Shown here piece after piece: positions 1 to 8,434 of a stretch of DNA of 64,000 nucleotides. Made by a program: the position numbers and the translations under genes. The first letter of the stretch is position 1, and every line of letters begins with the position of its first letter. The stretch lies in NCBI GenBank assembly GCA_001804785.1, contig MHBG01000005.1, forward strand, positions 1 to 64,000, in the 5' to 3' direction. Source of the stretch: Lentisphaerae bacterium GWF2_45_14. Lineage in GTDB: Bacteria; Verrucomicrobiota; Lentisphaeria; Victivallales; GWF2-45-14. The notes beneath the pieces were generated by a model that saw nothing but the letters and a program-made list of their open reading frames with translations, had not been told where the DNA came from and made no database searches.

Positions 1-331
1 AGAAATTGGATGGCACCTGCGGAAGCCCCGGTGTAAAAGGCGGCGACATGCTGAGAAAGGATTCTGATGCAACTGGAGAGAGCCCATAGTAGCGAGGATA
101 CGCCGGCAACAGAAACGGCGTTATGCAAAGGGGCGTTAGCCTGTCGGGGTATGGAATACAATGAGGTGGCCAGCGGTGAAAGCGGAAAGCGGAAAGCGGA
201 AACGCAAAACCGACTGAAATGGAAAAGAAGGGATTTGATGAAATGAACAACTATCCATCCGGAGATAAACGAATGGTCTGCGAAAAAAGACAGAGGGAAA
301 GCCGTATGAGGGAAAACCTCACGTACGGATT
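1..331 (+). mobile_element. Group II intron remnant (3' part, no ORF)
   Basis: This stretch has no sustained reading frame on the plus strand but ends in a sequence I recognise as a bacterial group II intron domain V (listed separately). The upstream part, with segments such as GAGAGCCCATAGTAGCGAGG and GCCTGTCGGGGT, resembles from memory the non-coding DNA around group II intron reverse transcriptase genes. A perfect triple 7-bp repeat (AGCGGAA x3) lies at 181-201. No reverse transcriptase coding sequence is present, so the element is either ORF-less or decayed, and it may extend left of the window. I could not draw a convincing domain VI or 3' splice boundary. The domain V match is strong; the 5' extent is a guess. 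Confidence 0.55.
299..331 (+). ncRNA. Group II intron domain V
   Basis: The sequence AAGCCGTATGAGG-GAAAA-CCTCACGTACGGATT folds into the expected domain V hairpin. It has a lower stem GCCGTA/TACGG, an asymmetric bulge around CACG, an upper stem GAGG/CCTC and a GAAAA loop. The catalytic AGC triad is present near the 5' side. Length and wording closely follow the bacterial consensus (GAGCCGTATG ... CACGTACGGTTC). In an active intron this domain holds the catalytic metal ions. Here it also lies inside the open frame leading into the prepilin gene, so an automated gene caller would translate it. Confidence 0.78.
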
Positions 332-341
332 GGTCGATGAG

Positions 342-1079
342 GTGAGATTAACGAGTCGTAAGTCATTGCGGATTAGAGGTTTTACTTTAATCGAGCTGCT
401 CGTTGTAATTTCGATAATCGCGATTCTGGCGAGCATGCTTCTCCCGGCGCTCAAGCAGTCTCGCGACAAGGCAAAAGAAATACAGTGCCTGAGTAATGTC
501 AGGCAGTGTGTTATGGGCTCCATCCAGTATGCCGGAGATTACTACGGGTTCACGCCTCCGACTTATGTTCCTCTATATACGATTTCTGGACCAAACGGAA
601 GCATAAACAACGGCGACGTCCGATGGGCTGGAATGCTGTACATACTTGGATACATTTCAAATAAGGAGATATTTACCTGTCCGAACGATCTCGCCATCGC
701 AAAAGAAGTCTATCCGGCGTGGCAAGTCGGACAGATGCAGAGCATGACCTACGGGCTGACCCGTAACGATCTCAACCATTTATCCACAGTATTTACTGAT
801 ATATACAAAGAACGCGATCCCTCACAGAAGATTCTGCTGACAGATGCTATTTATTACATGACGTACAACAGCATAAACAAGTGGGTGCCGGCCTCATATA
901 TTTTGTATTACAGCGGGGCCCCGGCATCGGACACAGACAGGGTCCCTCACCTGAAACATTTCGGCAAAGCGAACGCTGCCTATGCCGATGGGCACGCATC
1001 GGGCTCGAAGGCTGAGAATTTCCGTAAAAGCGGGATATTAGGAGGCCGCGACGGTCGCCTTCTGCCGCTCGCCTTCTGA
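342..1079 (+). CDS. Prepilin-like protein, H-X9-DG family
   Basis: This encodes a type IV pilin/pseudopilin-like protein. A short basic leader ([12 protein letters not shown]) is followed by the prepilin peptidase site and hydrophobic stretch [20 protein letters not shown], then a globular domain of about 200 residues. The C-terminal motif [12 protein letters not shown] fits the H-X9-DG signature of the large pilin-like families of Planctomycetes and Lentisphaerae. The ORF track starts at 219, but that extension translates the intron domain V. I prefer GTG at 342, which gives a normal 12-residue leader; TTG at 330 and ATG at 306 are in frame too. No good ribosome binding site precedes any of them. 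Cleavage after the Gly and insertion in the inner membrane are expected from the family. Its substrate or surface role is unknown. Confidence 0.8.
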   Translation: MRLTSRKSLRIRGFTLIELLVVISIIAILASMLLPALKQSRDKAKEIQCLSNVRQCVMGSIQYAGDYYGFTPPTYVPLYTISGPNGSINNGDVRWAGMLYILGYISNKEIFTCPNDLAIAKEVYPAWQVGQMQSMTYGLTRNDLNHLSTVFTDIYKERDPSQKILLTDAIYYMTYNSINKWVPASYILYYSGAPASDTDRVPHLKHFGKANAAYADGHASGSKAENFRKSGILGGRDGRLLPLAF

Positions 1080-1166
1080 CCATAAAAAACAGGAATCGCA
1101 GCACGAAATATCAACTAGAAACAAATTACGCAATTTAAAGTTGCAATAAAAAAAGGAAGAGAAGAT

Positions 1167-3158
1167 ATGAAAAATTGTCATTGTTGGAGAAAACTTATGT
1201 TGCTTCTTTGTTTAGCCGCCGCCGCTGGCTGCGTCCAACAGCAACAGGAGAAAAAGGGGAAAATGGAATCTTGGATACATGTGCACCCAGGCGGTTTAAA
1301 ATCGCATTTTGAGGAATACAAGGAATTCGGCAGACGTTCAAAAGAAGCTGGATATACCACAATTATGACCAGGTTTATACATCGTAAGGGCTATGACAAA
1401 GAATTAGCCAGGAAATTGTTGGAATATTATAAAACCGATTTAGGATTGAAAGTCATTCCGGAATTTGAACTTCTCGGCAAAAGCCAAATGACTTTTGGGG
1501 ATGAATTCGTCAAGGAGCATCCGGAACTGTTTGTCGGCCAGGTTATTGATCCTTACGCAAAATACGAGGGGAAACCCGCATTTGATTCATTGATTATTCC
1601 AATGGTTGACGAGCATATAGAACTATTTGGCAATCCTGAATATTTTGGGCTTGGCTGGGATGAGCACGATAACGACAACATCAAAGAAGTTGCGGACAAA
1701 AACGGCAAGACAATCAGCGAAGTGTGGGCGGGAACGCTCAATCGGGTAAACGATTATTTGCTTTCCCAAAATATAACTCCCATAATTTTTGGCGACCAGC
1801 TCATTTCAAAACAGTTGGCAAAAGAAGACAATCCGGTTGGTTACCCGGCAGACAAACGCTTTGAAAATTATTCGGCCACGCATGGAGTCTATCCGCCTCA
1901 GAGTAAAATCGACATGATAGAGTTTGTAAAAGATATCAGGAATATGGATAAGATCGTTATGGCCGACTGGCACTATGGTACTGAAAAGGAATATCCATCA
2001 GTCGACTATTTCAAATGGTTGGGATTCAAGGAAGTTATTCCGGTCACATGGGGAAAAGATAGCAATATGAAATATTTTAGCAAATATGCTGCCAGCAGAG
2101 GATCAACCAAGATGATGGCTTCCGTTTGGCATTATTCCTACCATCCGACAGTGCGCCATTTGCTTTGGCCAACAGTATACAACAGCATCCTCTATTTTGA
2201 GAATCCTGACATGGCAATTCCCGTCAAACCCAAAATAAACGTTTTAAAAGACGGTAAGCCCATAATATCGGCGGAACCAGGAGAGACTATAACATTGAGC
2301 ATGTCGGAGGCTGGAAAAGATGTCGAATTTGAAGTCTATCCCGCAAACAAAATGTTGAGAGAAGATGTCATCACAATAAAGGGAGATAAATGGAAGCTTC
2401 CCGATAACGTAAAAGAGGGGCTGTGGACAATACAGGGGTACTCCAGGCGCAAAGATGGTTATCTTCTGCATGGAATGCTTGAGGCAGGATTGTATATCGG
2501 GAAACAACAGCTCGCTGTCGAACGCGAAAAAACCTCTTTTATCAGCGTTGATTTTTCCAAATGCGCAAGGTTTGGAAAGAATAATCAATATGTGATTTTG
2601 AACGGAATCAGCGCAACAAACTTCGGAATAATTGAGGATGACACCTCTATCAAAGATGGCGCGCTTGTATGCAAAAAGGGAGGAATGCGGGCAGGACGTT
2701 CCAACTCTGACTGCGACTCCATGAGCGGGAATAAAACCGTGATGGTAGAATTCAAAGTGGACAAATTCCCCGGAGAAGAACAGGAGGAAGGGGCCAGCAT
2801 TCTGGGATGGGGGTGTTTCAACGATGGATTCAGAATAATCCTCTGGCATAAGAAATTATACGTGCAGATATTCGGGGTAGGGAACAGGAAAGTCTACCTC
2901 ATTAGCAAAAGCGACCTTGAACTTGGGGGGAAATATCTGGCGGTGTTCAACATGAATGACAAGAAAGCGACCCTGTTTCTGAACGGGGTGGAGCAAGCAG
3001 AGGAACAGGTCGATTTACACAATGAAATCCCGATAACCTTTCCGCTTTCTGTGGGCTGCTCTTACAAAAAAGACCGACTCGTGAGTTGTTTTGACGGAGC
3101 AATTTACCGCTTCGCTATCTGGAATAAATTTATAGATGAAAAAACCGCAGGCAAATAA
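1167..3158 (+). CDS. GH20-like lipoprotein with C-terminal LamG-like domain
   Basis: This is a predicted exported lipoprotein of 663 residues. A type II signal peptide ends in the lipobox LAAAAGC with the lipidated Cys near residue 22. Residues of about 30-390 resemble a TIM-barrel glycoside hydrolase of the GH20-like kind; GLGWDEHD sits where such enzymes carry the catalytic Asp-Glu pair. The C-terminal 150 residues look like a concanavalin/LamG-type sandwich (SILGWG, FRIILWHKKLYVQIFG, KATLFLNGVE), as often appended to carbohydrate-active proteins in Lentisphaerae. A purine-rich site GGAAGAGAAG precedes ATG 1167. The next gene follows after 46 bp on the same strand, so the two may be co-transcribed. 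The exact substrate cannot be told; the GH20 assignment is by fold-level resemblance only. Confidence 0.6.
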   Translation: MKNCHCWRKLMLLLCLAAAAGCVQQQQEKKGKMESWIHVHPGGLKSHFEEYKEFGRRSKEAGYTTIMTRFIHRKGYDKELARKLLEYYKTDLGLKVIPEFELLGKSQMTFGDEFVKEHPELFVGQVIDPYAKYEGKPAFDSLIIPMVDEHIELFGNPEYFGLGWDEHDNDNIKEVADKNGKTISEVWAGTLNRVNDYLLSQNITPIIFGDQLISKQLAKEDNPVGYPADKRFENYSATHGVYPPQSKIDMIEFVKDIRNMDKIVMADWHYGTEKEYPSVDYFKWLGFKEVIPVTWGKDSNMKYFSKYAASRGSTKMMASVWHYSYHPTVRHLLWPTVYNSILYFENPDMAIPVKPKINVLKDGKPIISAEPGETITLSMSEAGKDVEFEVYPANKMLREDVITIKGDKWKLPDNVKEGLWTIQGYSRRKDGYLLHGMLEAGLYIGKQQLAVEREKTSFISVDFSKCARFGKNNQYVILNGISATNFGIIEDDTSIKDGALVCKKGGMRAGRSNSDCDSMSGNKTVMVEFKVDKFPGEEQEEGASILGWGCFNDGFRIILWHKKLYVQIFGVGNRKVYLISKSDLELGGKYLAVFNMNDKKATLFLNGVEQAEEQVDLHNEIPITFPLSVGCSYKKDRLVSCFDGAIYRFAIWNKFIDEKTAGK

Positions 3159-3204
3159 AAAATGTTACCATACTGGTATTTTTATCAATGAGCGGAGAAA
3201 AAGA

Positions 3205-5007
3205 ATGAAGCAATATTTCAAACAGGCTGAAATTACGCCTAAACAGGCGCTGGCCGGTGATAGTGTGTGCATCAGCATGCGTCTGGTGATCGGCTTTGAT
3301 TTTATCAGCGAAAAAGCGCGCCTGGTCTTTGACCTTCCCGGCACCCTGAAATTTTCCCGTCCAACCTGTTTTTTACAATCGGAAGATGGTTTTGTGGAAG
3401 TGTATTGTTCCAATCCCGATGTCGTTTATTCCAAAAAAATATGGGATATAGAGAAAGGCGTATTTATCGAAAAGGGCCCGCAAGCTGGCAATGGCGGCAG
3501 AGCGCAGCGATTTTTTATTCTTGATATTGAGGAAGGGCAGCTGGCGGAGAATGACGAAATCGAAGTGCGCTGGGGCGATACGGTTTACGGTTTCGGCACC
3601 GGTACCAAGGTAGCCTCGGTCATAACATTCCCCGATTACAAAGCCATAGTAGATGTCAGGTATTTTATCGATCGTGAAAAATCCCTGCCTGACTGGGGGC
3701 GTGATTTCAAGGGATACCGCAGGCCAACGCCGGATTGGGAAACGCCGCTGGAAATGGCGCTTTTGCCGCGCGAGCCGGAAACTTTTCGCCAGATCCGCAA
3801 ATTCGGCAAGTCTTATCTGCAGTTGCGTGACCGCTTTTACAATATCTGCGCGGTTAATGACCCGGCGCCTTTTGTCAAAGAGAAAATCAGCGCGAAAAAA
3901 AATGAAGCCGGAGTTTTTGAGATTACATCAACAGCGGCTGTTACCTCCCGTTGCCTGCCAGCTGCCAGTACACCGGATATGCGGAAGGTTTATCAGGGAA
4001 ATAATATTTATTTCGGAGATCTGCATACGCATTCCTCCATTTCCAATGATGTTGTTGACCGGCAGAAAGGCCTCAGCACTCCGCTGCGTCATTTTTCTTA
4101 TGCCCGCTATGGAGCCGCGCTTGATTTTTGCGCACTCACGGATCATCATCAGCCCTGGGATATTGAACGCAATAAAATCGGAGAAAAAGGCTGGGAAACT
4201 ATCTGTTCGGCCGTAAAGAAAAATAATCAGCCGGGAGAATTTCTGGCGTTTGCCGGGTTTGAATACCGCTGTCCGCGCGGCGATACGGCCATTGTGCTTA
4301 ATGAACCGTTTTCCTACTATGAAATTGATGATCCGGAAATGAAAGGCATTAAAGACTTGTGGAAAAAATTCAGAAGCCGTGATTATCTTTCTATCCCGCA
4401 TTTTCATAACAGCGGCAATCTTGCGGTAAGTGAGTGGTATGAGTGCCCGTATTCCCAAATTGAGCCGGTACTGGAAATAAATTCCTGTCACGGAAGCTAT
4501 GAGCGGGAAGGTGTGCTGGAATGCGGGCTTTCCCTTTCCAGGCCGTTCCGTCCTGACCGTACAGCAGCCTGGTTTTTACAGAATAATTTTAAATACGGCC
4601 TAGTCTGTAATTCCGATGGGCATATCGGCAACCCGGGAAGCAATGGCCTGATGGCGGTTTATGCCGAAGAACTTTCGGCAGAAGCAATTTTTACCGCCAT
4701 CCGGAAGAGGCAGGTTTACGGAACTACCAATGCCCGGATAAAACTGCTCTTTACCATTAACGGTAACTTAATGGGATCATGCCTTGCTCCTGCGCCGGAA
4801 AAAAACGTGCATATTTCCCTGCAGGGAGAAAGACAGTTTAAAGCTGTAGATTTATATAAAAATGCTGTTTTGTATAAACGCTTCAAGCCATATACTGAAA
4901 TTTTTCAGACCGATATAATAGTTCATGATCAAGAAGCGGCAAACTGGTATGTTCGCGCCGTGCAGCTTGATAATCAGACAGCCTATGCAAGCCCGATCTG
5001 GATTTAA
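3205..5007 (+). CDS. PHP-domain protein (DUF3604-like)
   Basis: This is a 600-residue protein with a PHP metal-dependent phosphoesterase fold. FGDLHTHSSIS near the middle, then FCALTDHH and later IPHFHNS and CNSDGH, supply the His/Asp ligands typical of the fold. The N-terminal 250 residues look like beta-rich domains without catalytic motifs. The ORF track start (3136) overlaps the preceding gene; ATG 3205 preceded by GCGGAGAAAAAGA is better. No signal peptide is visible, so the protein is probably cytoplasmic. DUF3604 proteins often neighbour carbohydrate or sulfatase genes, and this one follows a GH20-like lipoprotein. A real substrate cannot be named. Confidence 0.72.
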   Translation: MKQYFKQAEITPKQALAGDSVCISMRLVIGFDFISEKARLVFDLPGTLKFSRPTCFLQSEDGFVEVYCSNPDVVYSKKIWDIEKGVFIEKGPQAGNGGRAQRFFILDIEEGQLAENDEIEVRWGDTVYGFGTGTKVASVITFPDYKAIVDVRYFIDREKSLPDWGRDFKGYRRPTPDWETPLEMALLPREPETFRQIRKFGKSYLQLRDRFYNICAVNDPAPFVKEKISAKKNEAGVFEITSTAAVTSRCLPAASTPDMRKVYQGNNIYFGDLHTHSSISNDVVDRQKGLSTPLRHFSYARYGAALDFCALTDHHQPWDIERNKIGEKGWETICSAVKKNNQPGEFLAFAGFEYRCPRGDTAIVLNEPFSYYEIDDPEMKGIKDLWKKFRSRDYLSIPHFHNSGNLAVSEWYECPYSQIEPVLEINSCHGSYEREGVLECGLSLSRPFRPDRTAAWFLQNNFKYGLVCNSDGHIGNPGSNGLMAVYAEELSAEAIFTAIRKRQVYGTTNARIKLLFTINGNLMGSCLAPAPEKNVHISLQGERQFKAVDLYKNAVLYKRFKPYTEIFQTDIIVHDQEAANWYVRAVQLDNQTAYASPIWI

Positions 5008-5133
5008 AAATTATTTACTGCCGTGATAACGGGGGGTCGCACTCTTGCCCGACATTACAGTGATGATTTTTACTTAAATAATTTATGGTTAATGATATAG
5101 CTACGAATATGATGTCAAAAGGCAGCCACAATA

Positions 5134-5403
5134 TATGTTGAGGAAATAAAGAATAAGCAGGGCAGGAAACTCTATCGGACTGTTTTGATCAGGGAAAGCT
5201 ACAAGGAAAAGGGGAAGGTCAAGCATCGGACGATTGCCAATATCAGCCGTCTGCCCGCTTCGCAGATCGTGCAGATAAAGGCAGTGTTGCCTGGAAGGGG
5301 CGCATTCCTGTCGGATGAGGAACTGGAAATCGCCTCTTCCCGCGAGTACGGAGCGTCCGCTGCCTTTCTTGAGCTCGGGAAAATGCATATTGGAGAATCC
5401 TGA
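5134..5403 (+). pseudogene. IS1634-type transposase, N-terminal fragment
   Basis: Reading from 5134 gives YVEEIKNKQGRKLYRTVLIR, then ESYKEKGKVKHRTIANISRL and later REYGASAAFLELGK. This matches the conserved start of IS1634/IS4-related transposases, which is followed in intact copies by several hundred residues with a DDE domain. Here the reading ends at a stop at 5401-5403 after an unrelated tail (MHIGES), so only about 85 residues remain. No start ATG is in frame; the tracked TTG at 5185 is internal. No terminal inverted repeats were seen nearby. The 126 bp before it (5008-5133) hold no recognisable feature. This is debris from an old insertion. Confidence 0.72.
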
Positions 5404-5416
5404 TATATCCTTAATA

Positions 5417-5993
5417 TTGGAGGAGCAAAGACTTATAACGCAGGTAGCTGTATCGATTGTCTTTATTGTGGGCGGCTGTTCCAGTACGCCGCTGCCTCCT
5501 ACCTTGACGACTGAAGAACTCGATTTTATCAGAAACCATAAACCGGTAAATGCGACTGTCGATGTAAAAGAAGACAGCATGTATCCGGCTTATTCGCGGC
5601 AGCTCTATGAGGCGCTGAAAGAGATATAATGTTTTTAGGGAAGTGACGTATCAGGCAGAATCTTCCCATAATAAGGCATCATACACCGCCCAGATAAAAT
5701 GGCGCGAATACGAGACAAAGTCGCCGCAGGCGTTATTGGCTTTCCTGGCATTCGGAATCATTCCTACTTGGGCGAAAGAAGACACCGGAGTGTGTTTTAT
5801 CCTGAAATCAACAGGTAATCCTTCTGAAACATGCAACGTCGAAGTGGCATGGACCGGTACAACTCTTATGGGGTGGGTGATGCTTTTTGCGAATTTGTCT
5901 TCGGACAGGTCATATTCCAGTTCCTGCGATTCGGAGCGCTACCGGGACAGGATGAAGCTCGCGGTGTTGAACGCTTTAGCCGTTGCAAAATGA
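5417..5993 (+). pseudogene. Frameshifted lipoprotein gene
   Basis: Two consecutive frames together read as one small lipoprotein of about 190 residues. The first (to 5629) has a hydrophobic signal AVSIVFIVGGC with a lipobox, followed by SSTPLPPTL and ending LYEALKEI. The second continues smoothly as YNVFREVTYQAESS and runs through LAFLAFGIIPTWAKEDTG to a stop at 5993. Removing one base near 5625 joins them (LYEALKE + YNVFREV). A strong SD-like GGAGGAG at 5419-5425 is followed after 9 nt by ATA at 5435, as if the original ATG had decayed; TTG 5417 is the only standard in-frame start nearby. The function of the family is unknown to me. It sits beside the transposase fragment, which fits a decaying locus. 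Confidence 0.6.
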
Positions 5994-6034
5994 CAGGAAT
6001 CCAGAGAAAGCGAATTTTTCCCGGGGAAAAAGTC

Positions 6035-6063
6035 TTGAAGTTTCGCTGAATGTGGTATATATA
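6035..6063 (+). promoter_or_regulatory. Candidate sigma-70 promoter for secG
   Basis: TTGAAG and TATATA are separated by 17 bp, about 47 bp before the secG start. The match to the consensus is moderate and no experiment supports it. Confidence 0.35.
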
Positions 6064-6109
6064 TAACGTTCCGTATGAAAAAATAATTATAATCAACAGG
6101 TAAAAAACA

Positions 6110-6556
6110 ATGGTAAATACTGTCATAATCATACTTTACGCGCTGGTCGTTCTGATCGCGGTGCTGCTGACCTGCCTTATCCTTATACAGCCATCCAAGA
6201 GCGGCGGCCTCGGAGCATCCTTTGGCGGGGTCGGAGAGAGTGTCTTCGGCGCACATGCGTCATCACACCTTACGAAACTTACTGTTATAATGATAACGGT
6301 TTTCTTTGTCGTCGTGCTTGCTCTGGCCGTTATAAGCGGTCACGCAAGAAAAGAGCCGCAGAGTATTTTGGAGCTTGAAAGCGCGACCGCTGCTCCCGCA
6401 AAGACAGCAAAGACGGCATCGCCCGGGCTTATGGAAGTGACCCCTTCCGGAGAAAAGATTCCTGTTCCCGTTCCCAAAAAGGAAGAAGTTCCCGCGCCCG
6501 CCGTTCCTGTTCAGAAATCTGAGCCGGTATCAGTTCCGGTACCTGTCAAGAAATAA
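6110..6556 (+). CDS. secG: Preprotein translocase subunit SecG, extended tail
   Basis: SecG is the small accessory subunit of the SecYEG translocon in the inner membrane. The first helix (about residues 4-25) is followed by the family loop LIQPSKSGGLGASFGGVGES and a second helix around residues 55-78 (TVIMITVFFVVVLALAVIS). The protein is 148 residues, whereas many SecG proteins are 75-110. The extra C-terminal 65 residues are rich in Pro, Val, Lys and Glu, ending in PVPVPKKEE-type repeats, and are probably disordered. The gene stands after decayed DNA with a possible promoter upstream, and a dehydrogenase gene follows 14 bp after its stop. Confidence 0.9.
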   Translation: MVNTVIIILYALVVLIAVLLTCLILIQPSKSGGLGASFGGVGESVFGAHASSHLTKLTVIMITVFFVVVLALAVISGHARKEPQSILELESATAAPAKTAKTASPGLMEVTPSGEKIPVPVPKKEEVPAPAVPVQKSEPVSVPVPVKK

Positions 6557-6570
6557 AAAAGGTGGCGTTG

Positions 6571-7596
6571 ATGGCTTTTGAAAATAGAAGCTTTGACGCC
6601 GTTTTTTACGAGGCCTTCGAGGAAGAGGAAAAAGTACTTAGGGAATTCCTGCCGCAGGACGTGAACTGTCTTTTTACCTGGAAGACGATACAGGAGAGCG
6701 GACACGAACTTCCGCCTTCACCCATAATCAGCACAAGGACACAGTCGGAGTTTCCCGACGCCTGGAGCCCCCACCTAAAAGCCATCATGACAAGATCGAC
6801 CGGTTATGATCATGTGTCCTCTTATATAATAAGGAATGGGATGCGGGACAGGATAAGTTGCGCATATCTGCCGGACTATGCGGCGCGGGCCGTCGCGGAA
6901 CAGGCAATGCTTTTGTGGACCGCTCTTTCGAGAAAAATGAAAAAACAGATGAAGTCCTTCGAGTCGTTCAACAGGGATGGTCTTACCGGGGGCGAGGTTT
7001 TTGGGAAAACGATACTCGTTGCCGGGGTCGGCAGGATTGGTTCAAAGATAGTCGAAATCGCCTCAGGGCTGGGGATGAAGGTACTTGGTTTCGACATAAA
7101 GCCGCAGAAAGTCCTTGAGGAAAAATTTTTCCTTAAATACGTAAGTCTTGAAGATGCTTTGCCAACGGCGGATATTGTCGTATGTGCGCTGCCTCTTACT
7201 TCCGGTACCGAAGGGCTGTTCAACTACGCTCTTCTTTCAAAAGTCAAAAAAGGCGCTTTTTTCATAAATATCGCAAGGGGTGAGATTTCTCCCTCAATAG
7301 ACATACTGAAACTTCTTGATGAGTCCCGTCTCGGCGGAGCGGGCCTTGACGTATACGACTGCGAAAGGGAACTTGCGCTTTATCTGAGGGGCGGCAGGAG
7401 TGCCGGTGATTTTCCGGATGGGCCGGGAAAAAGGGCAGAGGCTGTATTGAAAATGATGGAGCGCGATGACGTTGTCCTTTTTCCGCACAATGCTTTTAAT
7501 ACTGTTGAATCGGTGAGAAGAAAGTGCTGTCAGGCGGTTGAGAATCTCTCCTGTTTTCTGAATGAGGGGCGCTTTCTGACTCCTGTAGAGTTTTGA
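6571..7596 (+). CDS. D-2-hydroxyacid dehydrogenase family protein
   Basis: This is an NAD(P)-dependent oxidoreductase of the D-isomer 2-hydroxyacid dehydrogenase family. The Rossmann motif is ILVAGVGRIGSKIVEIASGL at about residues 146-165. TRSTGYDHV, PDYAARAVAEQAMLL, the INIARGE segment, the GGAGLDVY segment and the late His in FPHNAFNT occupy the family positions for substrate Arg, Glu and His. The track begins at GTG 6562, but ATG 6571 is preceded by AAGGTGG at the right distance, giving 341 residues. It lies 14 bp after secG and may be co-transcribed. D-lactate dehydrogenase is one possibility; the substrate cannot be fixed from the sequence. Confidence 0.85.
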   Translation: MAFENRSFDAVFYEAFEEEEKVLREFLPQDVNCLFTWKTIQESGHELPPSPIISTRTQSEFPDAWSPHLKAIMTRSTGYDHVSSYIIRNGMRDRISCAYLPDYAARAVAEQAMLLWTALSRKMKKQMKSFESFNRDGLTGGEVFGKTILVAGVGRIGSKIVEIASGLGMKVLGFDIKPQKVLEEKFFLKYVSLEDALPTADIVVCALPLTSGTEGLFNYALLSKVKKGAFFINIARGEISPSIDILKLLDESRLGGAGLDVYDCERELALYLRGGRSAGDFPDGPGKRAEAVLKMMERDDVVLFPHNAFNTVESVRRKCCQAVENLSCFLNEGRFLTPVEF

Positions 7597-7680
7597 ATAT
7601 TAAAATAAATATTGCATAGTCTTTATGTTGTAGCAGGCACTTTTTTTTATATAAAAAGCGCAAATATATTAGGATTTCAT

Positions 7681-7709
7681 TTGCAATTTTTCAGACTGCT
7701 AATTATTGT
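7681..7709 (+). promoter_or_regulatory. Weak candidate promoter for the pilus-like cluster
   Basis: TTGCAA and TATTGT are spaced by 17 bp, about 50 bp before the first gene of the cluster, in the AT-rich 160-bp gap after the dehydrogenase gene. Each box matches the consensus at four of six positions. Confidence 0.25.
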
Positions 7710-7757
7710 AGGCGGATTATTGAGCTATTAACAGAATAATTTCCGAAAGGAAGGCGT

Positions 7758-8432
7758 ATGAGGAAGATATTCTCTTATTTGTCGGTTCTGATGCTTTTTC
7801 TGGCTTGCCGGGAGCTTTCTGCCCAGTCTAAAATGCCCGTCAGCGATGCCAAAATGGACCTCCGATTCATTGAGACGGTAAGGGTCAAGTCGGATACTGA
7901 TAACGTGAAGATGGGAGGGGAGTCGCGCTGGATAGAGATAACTCTCAGTTATAAACTTCCGAAGCTCATGGAAGGCGCCGATGAAAAGTGGATTGATGAT
8001 GTGGAGGTGATTTGCGAGCTTTTAATGCCTACAAACTACAAGGGCCGTTCCGGTGTCTACGCCCACTTTACCGGGAAATTCACTTACTGGTCACTGCCTT
8101 GTGACGGTAAAACGCATTCCGAGTCAATGTATATCCCCCCCCAGATACTTAGCAGATATAAGAAGGTCGGCGAAAAAATAAAGAGAGAAATGATCAAAGA
8201 GATGTACGCCAAGATTACTTTCTATACGAAGGACAGAAGGGTGATTGGTTATGCGTTTGCCGGTCCCAAAGGCAAGTCAGACAGTACGATAGATTCCGTT
8301 TTTAAGAAAGTCAGCGAACCGGGCGCCATGGTGATAAACGTTGAAAACGTGATAATGCCGAGGAACAAGACCCCGTGGGCGCCGTTTAATTATGACTACT
8401 ATGACCTGATTAAAGAGGACGTGCAGAAATAA
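7758..8432 (+). CDS. Amuc_1102-like pilus-associated protein
   Basis: This is a 224-residue exported protein with signal peptide MRKIFSYLSVLMLFLACRELSAQ. The mature part is a compact beta-rich domain without catalytic motifs (RFIETVRVKS, WIEITLSYKLPK, CDGKTHSESMYIPPQIL). I assign it to the Amuc_1102 family of pilus-like proteins from its size, its signal peptide and its position just before pilM in a cluster with the order 1102-1101-1100-1099-1098. The start has a clear AAAGGAAGG. It ends 2 bp before pilM, so translation is probably coupled. A C8 run at about 8135-8142 is a possible slippage site. The molecular role in the envelope complex is unknown. Confidence 0.6.
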   Translation: MRKIFSYLSVLMLFLACRELSAQSKMPVSDAKMDLRFIETVRVKSDTDNVKMGGESRWIEITLSYKLPKLMEGADEKWIDDVEVICELLMPTNYKGRSGVYAHFTGKFTYWSLPCDGKTHSESMYIPPQILSRYKKVGEKIKREMIKEMYAKITFYTKDRRVIGYAFAGPKGKSDSTIDSVFKKVSEPGAMVINVENVIMPRNKTPWAPFNYDYYDLIKEDVQK

Positions 8433-8434
8433 TC

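Noticed and set aside
331-395. Possible domain VI and 3' splice site of the group II intron
   Set aside because: I could not fold a stem with a bulged A or find a convincing boundary after domain V, so no intron end is annotated.
3653-4491. Two 187-residue ORFs inside the PHP gene (one on each strand)
   Set aside because: They overlap the conserved PHP metal motifs in the other frame and show no protein character.
8132-8144. C8 run in the 1102-like gene as a phase-variation switch
   Set aside because: C7-C8 and G7 runs recur in several ordinary coding sequences here (for example near 43046 and 52400), so one inside a gene is weak evidence alone.
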